Shown here piece by piece: positions 24,704 through 32,400 of a stretch of 32,621 nucleotides of DNA (position 1 is the stretch's first letter; every line of letters begins with the position of its first letter). The notes below the pieces were generated by a model, which was given only the letters and a program-made list of their open reading frames with translations, searched no databases and was not told the DNA's origin. A program made the translations under genes and the position numbers. Origin of the DNA: Parachlamydia sp. (GTDB lineage: Bacteria; Chlamydiota; Chlamydiia; Chlamydiales; Parachlamydiaceae); assembly GCA_021372155.1 (NCBI GenBank), contig JAJFUZ010000307.1, positions 1 through 32,621 of the forward strand, read 5' to 3'.

Positions 24704-24732
24704 TTGACATATCTGCATCCAGTCTTTTATTT
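24704..24732 (+). promoter_or_regulatory. Candidate promoter for the CaaX-ending protein gene
   Basis: A perfect TTGACA (24704-24709) is followed after 17 bp by TTATTT (24727-24732), in a short gap right after the preceding terminator. The -10 is poor but AT-rich, as chlamydial sigma66 promoters often are. Confidence 0.4.
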
Positions 24733-24759
24733 GTACATATAGAGATGTAGGAACGAAAG

Positions 24760-26070
24760 ATGGATGCACCGCATAAAGCAGGATATCAGATAGATCCCCC
24801 TCAGTGGGATCAACATGTCACAGAAGCCGTTCAGTTTTTTGGGCATCTCATTGCCCAGGAAAGTATCAATTGCTCCGAGGAATCAAGAAACGGCCGGGAA
24901 GTCCAAGGGGCCGTGCAAGTGCCTTGGAAAGAAATTAATGGACAAGACCTTATTATCTCGATACGGCCGAAATTTTTGGTAGAATCCTATAGTTATGGGG
25001 ATCTCGAGGAGAGAATCGCCAATTTGGAAAGCTGGCGGCAGGCGGCTTACTTTTATATGCTGGAACGATTCTGCCAACGGCTTTGTAAGATCGAGAGCAT
25101 TGTGGCATCCTTGCAGACCCTTGTGCCTTCAATTCAGGATGCTGAATCGCTGCAAACATCGCATCTGCTCCGCTCAATCATCGTGCGCTACGCAAAGAAT
25201 GAACTTTCACCGCCTACCCAAGGCGAGCGTAGTCCTCAGTTTCATTCTTTAGGCGATAGGCAAATCGTCAAGGTATTATGCTTGCTGTCCAAGATATTTT
25301 GCGAAGAGGCTAAAGAAATAAAGCAAATCAAGGAATTTCCGCCTGGTGATAGGCCGCAAGTTTTTAGAGGGTTTTTAGCCAAAGAAAGGTCGATCAAAGT
25401 CGCAGAGGATTATCCTTTTCGCCCTATTTACACTTTTACAAAGCATGCTATTCCCGATATAGCGGCGAGGATAAAACAATTAAATCCTTTTAGGTCTATC
25501 TTATTTTCCTATATCCTTCAGAAATCAGCTCAAATCATCTATCAAGACACCTTTTTATCCTTTTTCTGCAGTCAATATGAGAGAGATTTGGTTAACAACG
25601 CCCTGCTGCAATCAAGTGTTTATAAAGTGTTGAGTGAAGAAGCCGAGGCTTACCTCGCTATCCCTGAGAAATCCTATACCCTAGAGACTGTTCCCAAGCC
25701 TGAGCCGACCGAACTCTTGCGATCGAATGCCGCTCATTTGAACGATCGCTTTAGCAAGACGAGACATATTGCCCAGACAACGCTCTATGCTCCGGAATCC
25801 CTATTCTTTTTAAACCATGAACAATTAATCCTGGAAGTCAAAGAACGTCACCCGGCCCTCTTGATTTCTTTGATACCCGATGATGCGTGGGAATATTTTT
25901 TGGACAATGTCCGCTATAAAAAAACCGTAAGGTTGTTTGTACCTAGGAGAGAACGTAACGTTATCCCCGTCCGCGTGGCTGCACCAAAGCCTCCCTCCTC
26001 CCCACCCCCAAGCGAAGTTGTCGCTACAAATAACCCTAAATCGAACAAAAACGGCTGTCAGCTTATGTAG
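24760..26070 (+). CDS. Unknown 436-aa protein ending in a CaaX box (CQLM)
   Basis: Not recognised by family. It is soluble and mostly helical, without signal peptide. Residues about 60-240 are helical with several Cys; the segment VRLFVPRRERNVIPVRV precedes a Pro/Ser-rich linker (PKPPSSPPPSE) and a polar tail NPKSNKNGCQLM. The last four residues, Cys-Gln-Leu-Met, fit a eukaryotic CaaX prenylation motif with Met at X (farnesyl type), set on a flexible basic tail as in real substrates. Known: Legionella and some other intracellular bacteria use host farnesylation of such effectors. It has its own promoter-like region and lies after a terminator. Its end overlaps a doubtful convergent frame by 8 bp. 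The start has AGGA 6 bp upstream. Confidence 0.72.
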   Translation: MDAPHKAGYQIDPPQWDQHVTEAVQFFGHLIAQESINCSEESRNGREVQGAVQVPWKEINGQDLIISIRPKFLVESYSYGDLEERIANLESWRQAAYFYMLERFCQRLCKIESIVASLQTLVPSIQDAESLQTSHLLRSIIVRYAKNELSPPTQGERSPQFHSLGDRQIVKVLCLLSKIFCEEAKEIKQIKEFPPGDRPQVFRGFLAKERSIKVAEDYPFRPIYTFTKHAIPDIAARIKQLNPFRSILFSYILQKSAQIIYQDTFLSFFCSQYERDLVNNALLQSSVYKVLSEEAEAYLAIPEKSYTLETVPKPEPTELLRSNAAHLNDRFSKTRHIAQTTLYAPESLFFLNHEQLILEVKERHPALLISLIPDDAWEYFLDNVRYKKTVRLFVPRRERNVIPVRVAAPKPPSSPPPSEVVATNNPKSNKNGCQLM

Positions 26071-26425
26071 TTGTGGCTACTCTGGTGGGTAGCTTTTGCG
26101 CCAACTTTTCCAGCTTACTTGCAGGGCTGCGCATTGTGTTGCTGCAGATTTTATTTATGGCCTTGCTAAGCCTTGAGGGGATATAGGTGTCTTCATCACC
26201 TGCAGTTTTGGTGAGCAGCCAATTCTTCACCGCGGTCTTCTCCTGTGGAGACAAAACTTGCAGCCTCTCCACGATATTACCAAGAAAATGTTGGCGAAAG
26301 CTCAGCCTGTCTTGCAAGGACCTGCCGTTGTAATTTTGCAAATAGTAATCACTCACATGAGGAACTTCTGCAAGCCAGCTGGCCTTCAACAGCTCTCTAT
26401 TTTGATAAACTATAGTTTCTGCCAA
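26063..26425 (-). CDS. Doubtful 120-aa protein or gene remnant
   Basis: A frame of 120 codons whose only start is TTG 26425, without Shine-Dalgarno; a stop lies six codons upstream. The composition is protein-like: LKASWLAEVPHVSDYYLQNYN, ERLQVLSPQEKTAVKNWLL and KLEKLAQKLP form plausible amphipathic helices. It may be the C-terminal remnant of a longer gene, since the region upstream is AT-rich and non-coding. Function unknown. Confidence 0.4.
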   Translation of the reverse strand: MAETIVYQNRELLKASWLAEVPHVSDYYLQNYNGRSLQDRLSFRQHFLGNIVERLQVLSPQEKTAVKNWLLTKTAGDEDTYIPSRLSKAINKICSNTMRSPASKLEKLAQKLPTRVATTT

Positions 26426-26487
26426 ATGATTCTGATATTGTCATAGCGAACCTAGGATTAAATTAATAATTAAATCCATTATCAAAC

Positions 26488-26517
26488 GAGGTGTTTAATA
26501 CCTCAACCAAACTGGTT
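26488..26517. repeat. Two adjacent small hairpins upstream of the ATP-grasp gene
   Basis: GAGGT/ACCTC (26488-26504, 7-nt loop) is directly followed by AACCA/TGGTT (26505-26517, 3-nt loop). They lie in a 171-bp AT-rich gap (26426-26596) that otherwise holds only the presumed promoter of the ATP-grasp gene. Confidence 0.4.
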
Positions 26518-26596
26518 ATACCCATATTTTTTGTTGCTAAAATTTATTGCTTTTGAAGATAATATTTTTCTAAAAAACTAGCTAGGAACACCATTT

Positions 26597-27697
26597 ATGA
26601 TAATCTGTAAAATAAAAAATCTTCTCACCTTTGTGCTGGCACTTACTTTTATAATATGTGCTGTTCCTGTAAGTGGTAAAGAACTGAGCCAAAAGCAAAA
26701 AATGCATGTAGTCGTCGCCATGCCCTTCAGGCCCAATCTTCCGCTGGATCCCCACTGGTATACAGAGGATTATGTCGATTACATTGCAGGCCTGCTTCCA
26801 CAGGACCGCTATGAAATCTCTGGCTATTTTGTCTCTCTGGATACCATCCCACAGTTCCTGGACGATATGCAAAGACTGCAGATCCAGAAAGGCAATATCA
26901 GTGTCCTCAACTTCTGTGATGGAGGGGAATGGGACGGCTATCCCGGCTTAACAGTGTGCCGCATGTGGGAGCGGCATGCCATCAACGGCATTATCCCCAA
27001 ATCGGGAGCGGATTACACATTTATTCTGAATTCTGACGACAAAGTCAAAATGCAGGACTTTTTAACCAAGGCCAAACTCAAAAGCCTTCCACAGACGCTA
27101 ATTTCCCAAAATCAGAAACTGGACAAAGCTGCTGTGATGGGTCAATTGACCAAAGCGAATCTCGATCAAGCCTGGCCCCTGTTTTGCAAACTCAACGTCG
27201 GTGCAGGGGCTTTGAGTATTAACGATGACTCAGTTTGCCACACGATCGACGAGCTGCTGACGCATTTAACGAAGCTGAAAGCTGCGTATCCAAACAGCGA
27301 TATCATCCTGCAACCCTATCTTCCAGGACCTGAATACACCGTCTTAGTGCTGGGTGACCGCGTCTACACGGCTATCCGACGCGATTTTCATAATCGCTAC
27401 AACATCATGTATGAAGACTACATGACTGGCGTTCGACCCGTGGACGAAGAGATCACCTATTTGCCCGCACCAGAGCATGTGCATAAAATTGCCCTGGATG
27501 CCATTCAGGCTATCCCTGGAAAGCAGCATTACACGCGCGTCGATATGCGCGACGACGGCAAAGGAAACGTCTATGTGATCGATATCAACGATAGACCCGG
27601 CTTTGGAACTCCCAGCACCTTAAAATGCATGCTGGACTTTAACAACATCGGCGAAGCTCAGTTGTTGCGCGATATCGTCGACTCCTGTGTGCGATAA
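26597..27697 (+). CDS. Exported D-Ala-D-Ala-ligase-like ATP-grasp protein
   Basis: 366 residues. The N-terminus is a signal peptide (KIKNLLTFVLALTFIICA, possible cleavage after VSG at about residue 27). The mature part has the ATP-grasp layout of D-alanine-D-alanine ligase relatives. It includes WPLFCKLNVGAGALSI, LQPYLPGPEYTVLVLGD (about 239-253), and the metal-site strand HYTRVDMRDDGKGNVYVIDI followed by NDRPGFG (about 311-337). The usual metal-binding Glu is replaced by Asp329, with Asn331 kept. ATP-grasp ligases normally work in the cytoplasm; export is unexpected because ATP is scarce outside. The start has AGGA 9 bp upstream; ATG at codon 36 would give an unexported form but has a poor ribosome site. 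The product could be a peptide ligase or an inactive binding protein. Confidence 0.8.
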   Translation: MIICKIKNLLTFVLALTFIICAVPVSGKELSQKQKMHVVVAMPFRPNLPLDPHWYTEDYVDYIAGLLPQDRYEISGYFVSLDTIPQFLDDMQRLQIQKGNISVLNFCDGGEWDGYPGLTVCRMWERHAINGIIPKSGADYTFILNSDDKVKMQDFLTKAKLKSLPQTLISQNQKLDKAAVMGQLTKANLDQAWPLFCKLNVGAGALSINDDSVCHTIDELLTHLTKLKAAYPNSDIILQPYLPGPEYTVLVLGDRVYTAIRRDFHNRYNIMYEDYMTGVRPVDEEITYLPAPEHVHKIALDAIQAIPGKQHYTRVDMRDDGKGNVYVIDINDRPGFGTPSTLKCMLDFNNIGEAQLLRDIVDSCVR

Positions 27698-27744
27698 AAT
27701 GTTTTGCCTCAAAAAACTGTTGCATGTTTTGAAAATCCTGCCAT

Positions 27745-27928
27745 AGTTAAGGGAAATAGTACGTTTGCACCATGCTCCACCCTTTCTTGGGTGAGCGAGA
27801 CGAATGCAATGGCCAGGTTCCGGAGGAGGCAATAGCCCAAGCGCTATTGCCGACAAGGGAAGCTGGGCAGTGTGTCCGTAGCAGCCTCCCAAAAAGGGAG
27901 AGTGTGGTGAAAACGTACAGTTAAGGGA
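27745..27928 (+). ncRNA. Structured RNA-like element flanked by 10-bp direct repeats (candidate HEARO/omega-RNA-like)
   Basis: AGTTAAGGGA occurs at 27745-27754 and again at 27919-27928. Between them the sequence folds into a closed multibranch structure. P1 is 27759-27772 with 27905-27918 (GTACGTTTGCACCA / TGGTGAAAACGTAC, one mismatch). P2 is GCT-CACCC/GGGTG-AGC (27774-27796). P3 is GCCAG-TTCC with GGGAA-CTGG, capped by the perfect hairpin GGCAATAGC/GCTATTGCC (27812-27866). P4 is CTCCC/GGGAG (27886-27900). No convincing frame is present. The overall look recalls HEARO RNAs, the omega-RNAs of IscB elements, but no iscB gene is nearby and the likeness is from memory. The strand is taken from the G-U pairs and the downstream gene. 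Confidence 0.55.
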
Positions 27929-27934
27929 GGATTT

Positions 27935-28255
27935 ATGCATCTATCGCAGAAATGTCTCATGGGCCTGACAAGCTTATGTCTGCTCGCCCAGCCTTTGGTT
28001 GCGCAAGAGAAAGCGCCAGCACCGCAGCTGATGACTGAAACTGAACTCTTGAAGGCGCTCGATGAAAAAGATCAAGCGACCTATCGCAGCTTAAACGCAG
28101 ACGGAAAAGCCCTCGTCCTCAAAATGGCCTCTTTGACTAATGATCCTATCATGCAGAAGTGCAAACAGGTCATGGGAGTCATCCAGAACATGCGTGATCT
28201 ACTGAGGCAGTTTGAAGGCCAGATGCAGGAGCAGCAGGACCAAAAACGCAATTAA
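27935..28255 (+). CDS. Small exported protein (106 aa), unknown
   Basis: It starts MHLSQKCLMGLTSLCLLAQPLVAQEKAPAP, a clear signal peptide with probable cleavage after VAQ or nearby. The mature 80 residues are helical and charged (TETELLKALDEKDQATYRSL) and end in a glutamine-rich helix (QFEGQMQEQQDQKRN). The Shine-Dalgarno AAGGGAGG is formed by the right-hand direct repeat of the RNA-like element plus the next two bases. Possibly periplasmic. No family is recognised. It overlaps the convergent pirin gene by 4 bp. Confidence 0.75.
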   Translation: MHLSQKCLMGLTSLCLLAQPLVAQEKAPAPQLMTETELLKALDEKDQATYRSLNADGKALVLKMASLTNDPIMQKCKQVMGVIQNMRDLLRQFEGQMQEQQDQKRN

Positions 28256-28950
28256 GCCAAGTCGAATAGCAGAAGTTTTGCAGCCGAATTGGCCTGGACA
28301 TGAATGGAGGGGCGATCGCTGACAGCAGCCCCGTCTCCTCTATTTAAAACCACATCATCTATTTTGATTGATCCGTCGATTACCTGCAGCCAGCCATATC
28401 GCCCAGGTTGAAATTCTTTTTCAACCGTCGTACCCAAATCAAGATTTGTCAGATAAACTTCAGCATCCTGATGGATGATGAGGGATCCATCGCGGCCATC
28501 CTGAGAAATCACCAGGCGCCATGTGTTGTGCTTTTGTTCAGCGGGAAATTTTTGCTGCTGATACTGCGGTGTCAGCCCTTTTTTCTCCGGTAAAATCCAG
28601 ACCTGTAGCAGATGGACGGGACCCTCGGCCTCATTCGATTCGCTATGGAAAATACCGGTGCCGGCGCTCATGATCTGCACATCGCCAGGATAGATGGTCG
28701 AGGAGAAACCCATGCTGTCGCGATGCGTCAGGGCACCTTCCAGGATGATCGTCACGATCTCCATGTCCCTGTGTGGATGGGAGGGAAAAGCCGAATTTCC
28801 ATCGATGCGGTCTTCATTGATGACCCGCAGACTTCGAAACTGCATGTGGGCAGGGTCGTAATAGTCGCCAAAGGAAAAGGTATGGTAGGTTTTCAACCAG
28901 CCATGGTCAAAAAATTTGCGCTCATGAGAGCGCCTGATCTCTATCGCCAT
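28252..28950 (-). CDS. Pirin-family protein (YhhW-like quercetinase type)
   Basis: 232 residues from ATG 28950 (MAIEIRRSHERKFFDHGWLK), the normal start of short bacterial pirins; an extension to 28989 adds 13 residues unlike the family. The N-terminal cupin carries the metal site: FPSHPHRDMEIVT (two His) and GIFHSE (His, Glu). The C-terminal cupin is the shorter, YhhW-type one. E. coli YhhW cleaves quercetin in vitro; the physiological role is unclear. Cytoplasmic. No good Shine-Dalgarno is visible. Upstream lies about 90 bp of unassigned sequence before the decayed TPR gene. Confidence 0.92.
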   Translation of the reverse strand: MAIEIRRSHERKFFDHGWLKTYHTFSFGDYYDPAHMQFRSLRVINEDRIDGNSAFPSHPHRDMEIVTIILEGALTHRDSMGFSSTIYPGDVQIMSAGTGIFHSESNEAEGPVHLLQVWILPEKKGLTPQYQQQKFPAEQKHNTWRLVISQDGRDGSLIIHQDAEVYLTNLDLGTTVEKEFQPGRYGWLQVIDGSIKIDDVVLNRGDGAAVSDRPSIHVQANSAAKLLLFDLA

Positions 28951-29041
28951 AAACTGTGGTATAGCATTACATCTTCCAGATTGCAACAAATAGACTTAGA
29001 CCCGATAAACTTCCATGCGGTCATCCTTCTAGTGGTCGGCT

Positions 29042-29472
29042 CTAAAGAGCTCTTTTGGCCAGCCGTATAGAGCTCTGCCATGAAAACGAGCGTCGCCTGC
29101 AGCGACTTTTAATTAGACGAATTCTCCAGGAGAGCATAAGCTCCATTAAGCATCTTTGCTGAAGCCCATTACTCTTTTCAAGAAGTGTTCGACCAAGGTC
29201 TCTTAGGTATTCTCAAATAAGATCCGAGTTGTTCTGTCCCTCAGCCTCTTGCAGTGCTTTGGTGAAGGCATCCACTGCCAGGTCGAGTCCTTTGCCTCTG
29301 AGGTAATACACCCCCGTTGTTTCCATGTCATAAGAGATGGAGGAGGATTTTGAGCAGTAACTTGGGGCGCCATGTCAACGCCTTGAGGATATATTGTAGA
29401 TGATGGGGTAGCACTGACAAGGGGTGGGGTCGACACAAATGGTCTGAAGAGTAAAGTTGATACTGGTTGCAT
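29042..29472 (-). pseudogene. Decayed TPR-type gene downstream of the large TPR gene
   Basis: An 89-codon frame starts at ATG 29472 with AGGAG placed 8 bp upstream, 1 bp after the stop of the large TPR gene, so translation is coupled. It begins with a Pro/Ser/Thr-rich stretch (MQPVSTLLFRPFVSTPPLV). Around 29335 the TPR-like sense passes to another frame, which reads METTGVYYLRGKGLDLAVD and AFTKALQEAEGQNNSDLI before a TGA. After that stop the same frame continues EYLRDLGRTLLEKSN and stays open to a TAG at 29042. The text resembles a TPR helix pair, so I infer at least one frameshift and one nonsense mutation. A normal short gene of 89 aa ending at 29203 is the alternative. Confidence 0.5.
29044..29110. 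repeat. Small palindromes and a possible terminator between the pirin and TPR genes
   Basis: AAAGAGCTCTTT (29044-29055) and AGAGCTCT (29069-29076) are two palindromes sharing an 8-bp core. GTCGC/GCGAC (29092-29106, 5-nt loop) followed by TTTT resembles a weak rightward terminator. Nothing else is apparent here apart from the decayed TPR frame. Confidence 0.3.
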
Positions 29473-29473
29473 T

Positions 29474-32400
29474 TTAGATCTCCTCTAGACAAGATTGCAT
29501 CTCAGATTTAATTTTTTTTATTTGAGGATGCTCCGAATCATAAAATTTCTGGTAGACGGTGAGAGCCTCTTCAAAATACCGAGTGGCTTTTTTTGCATCG
29601 CCTAGAGCCTTCCAGGTAGACCCTAAACTGTTGAGATCGCTCGCCACATTAAGATGCACATCGCCATAGATCTTTTTTTCAATGGTCAGGGCCTCTTCGA
29701 AGCGGCTAACAGCCTTATCAACATCGCCAGAATCTTGCAAAGTTGTGGCTAGATTGATGAGAAAGATCGCCAAGTTAGGATGCTCACCCCCGTAGACCTT
29801 TCTGGCAATTTTCAGAGCCTCCTCATAGTATTCGATAGCTTTATTAGCGTCTCCTAAGTCTTTCCATACAAAGGCTAGATTATTGAGATATGCAGCAGCA
29901 CGAGGATGTTCGTCACCGTAGACCTTGTTGGAAATGGTCAGAGCTTGTTCATAGTAGACAATGGCTTTCTTTGCATCACCCAAGGCTTTCCAGGCATAAC
30001 CTAGACCATTTAGAATCATGGCTGCGTCGGGATGCACATCTCCGTAGACCTTTTGAGATATTCTTAGAGCCTCTTGGTAATAACCGATAGCTTTATTTGC
30101 ATTCCCTGTGGTCCAGGCACTGCCTAAATTGTTGAGACAAATGGCCACCTGAAAATGCACATCGCCATAGACCTTTTTGTATATTTTCAGAGCCTCATCC
30201 AAATAGCTAATGGCTTTTGTAGGGTTGCCTGAGGCTTTCCAGGCATTGCCCAGACTGCTAAGACGAGTCGCCACCTGAGAATGATCATTGCCATAGACCT
30301 TTTTGTCGATTCCCAGAGCCTGTTCATAGTAGCTGATGGCTTTTTGGGGATCGCCTAAATCTTGCCAGGCATTGCCTAGATTGCTGAGACGAATAGCCAC
30401 CTGAGGATGCTGATCGCCGAAGACCTTTAAAGTAATTTTTAGAGCCTCTTCATAATATTCTCTGGCCTTTTTCGCGTCGCCTGAGGCTTGCCAGGCAGAC
30501 CCAAGGTTGTTGAGATCGATAGCGACATCAGGATGCTGATCACCATAGAACTTTTTATCAATTCTGAGAGCCTCTTCAAATATGCCAATGGCCTTTTTTG
30601 CATCACCTAAGGCTTGCCAGGCAGACCCAAGGTTGTTGAGATAACTTGCAATAGTAGGATGCTCATTAGTATAGACCTTGGTGACAATACTCATGGCTTC
30701 GTTATAGTAATTGATAGCTTGTTGTGCATCTCCTAAGTCTTGCCAGGCTGTTCCAAGACTGTTGAGATGACTTGCCACAGTGGGATGTTCATCGCTGTAA
30801 ACTTTTCTGACGATTTTCAGAGCCTGTTCAAAGTATTCGATGGCTTTTTTTGCATCGCCTAGGGCTTGCCAGGCAGAACCTAGATTGTAGAGACGGCTTG
30901 CCACGCTAGTATGCCCATCGCCGTAGACCTTTTTGTCTATTCTCAGCGCCTGCTCATAGCAACCAATGGCTTTTCTTGCATCGCCTAAGGCTTTCCAGGC
31001 AGTGCCTTGATTGTTGAGATAAATACCTACATCGGGATGTTCATCGCCATAAACCTTTTTGACAATTCTCAGAGCCTCTTCATAGTAGCCGATGGCTTTT
31101 TTTGCATTGCCTAAGTCTTGCCAAGTATTACCTAAATTGCTGAGATAAGAAGCAACATTAGGATGCTCAACGCCGAGGATCTTTTTGTCAATTTTCAATG
31201 CCTCCTCATAGTAGACGATGGCTTTATTTGCATCCCCTAAGGCTTTCCAGGCAGAGCCTAGATTACTAAGATGAGCTGCAACGTTTGAGTGCTCATCACC
31301 GTAGGTTTTTTTGTCGATTTTCAGAGCCTCTTCATAGGAGTCAATGGCATTTTTCGGTTCACCCAATTGATTACAGATTAATCCTCTTATATTAAGAGCC
31401 CTAGAGATGATCGCGTCGTCATTTTTCCTTTTGCCTAATGTTAGAGCTTTATCTGCATATTCTCTTGCTTGTGCAAGTTCAGCTAATTTCCATAAAAGTT
31501 CAGCCAACTTCAATAAGGCGACGGCATCGTCTGGATGTACAGCAACGGCTTGCTGATAGCACGTTTTTGCTTTAGCATATTGATGAAGTTTTGCATAAGT
31601 TTCAGCCTGAGTTAGGAGGCTAGAATCATAAAATGACTCTTTGGTCAGCTCAGCAAAGTTGCGGGTTTGGCAGACCTGTTTGAACAAGCGATGGAGAGGG
31701 AAAATCACCCGGTAGATTTCGATGATTTGATTAATGTCGGTGTCTGTTAACACAAAAACATTTTGTGTCATGTTCCCAAGCCCTTTCAACTGCATGCTGG
31801 GATGGTAGACATCTTCACACTCTTTACCATAGTGGAGGTGGCAGCGAATGCGAAGTCGCATGGTGGCGGCCATGGCATCTTGGAGATGCTTTGCGCCTTC
31901 GTGGCTTATGATCTTTGCCTTAACAAGAGCCTCTAATCTTTTCCATGTGTTTTGTTCGCCAATCCCAAAATAGTCGGCCAGACTTGCTATTAAGAAACTT
32001 GGCAGGCGGTAGAGTTCTACCTTGATGTTATAAATCGGGGTCTCTTCTTTATTTTTGTCCATGCGCGGCTCAAACTCGACGAGATGTCCCTGCAATAGAT
32101 GTAATGCTCTTGCTTGAGAAGTGGAAAGAGAAGATTTTGCTGGTCTCGCTCTTAATATGGCCTGAACGGCTTCGACATACTTTTTATATAGCGATTCGCT
32201 TCCCACGATAATGTCAGCACTGCGGAGCACATTAGATAATATAAGGTCCTCCGCATAATAGCGCTCCAATTGATACTGCGCGAGTTTCTTTGGCGTGTCG
32301 ATCAACTCAACATATCCTGGCTTGCCTAAAGGGGTATTGCCCCCATCGTCGAATGAAAATCCACGCATGACGGGACTTTCATAGCCATGATCGAGTATTT

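Noticed and set aside
27811-27840. Likeness of AGGTTCCGGAGGAGGCA to the SRP RNA tetraloop region
   Set aside because: The flanking arms do not form the SRP helix 8 with its symmetric and asymmetric loops; this part pairs instead as the GCCAG-TTCC / GGGAA-CTGG stem.
27620-27940. Leftward frame of 106 codons over the structured element
   Set aside because: It runs across the gene end and the hairpins, has no ribosome site and reads as typical noise over structured DNA; the RNA interpretation explains the region better.
28612-29070. Rightward frame of 152 codons over the pirin gene
   Set aside because: It lies antisense to the well-supported pirin coding region and has no ribosome site.
29555-31315. 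CRISPR-like array
   Set aside because: The repeats are 126 bp, in frame, diverged and encode TPR motifs; there are no unique spacers.
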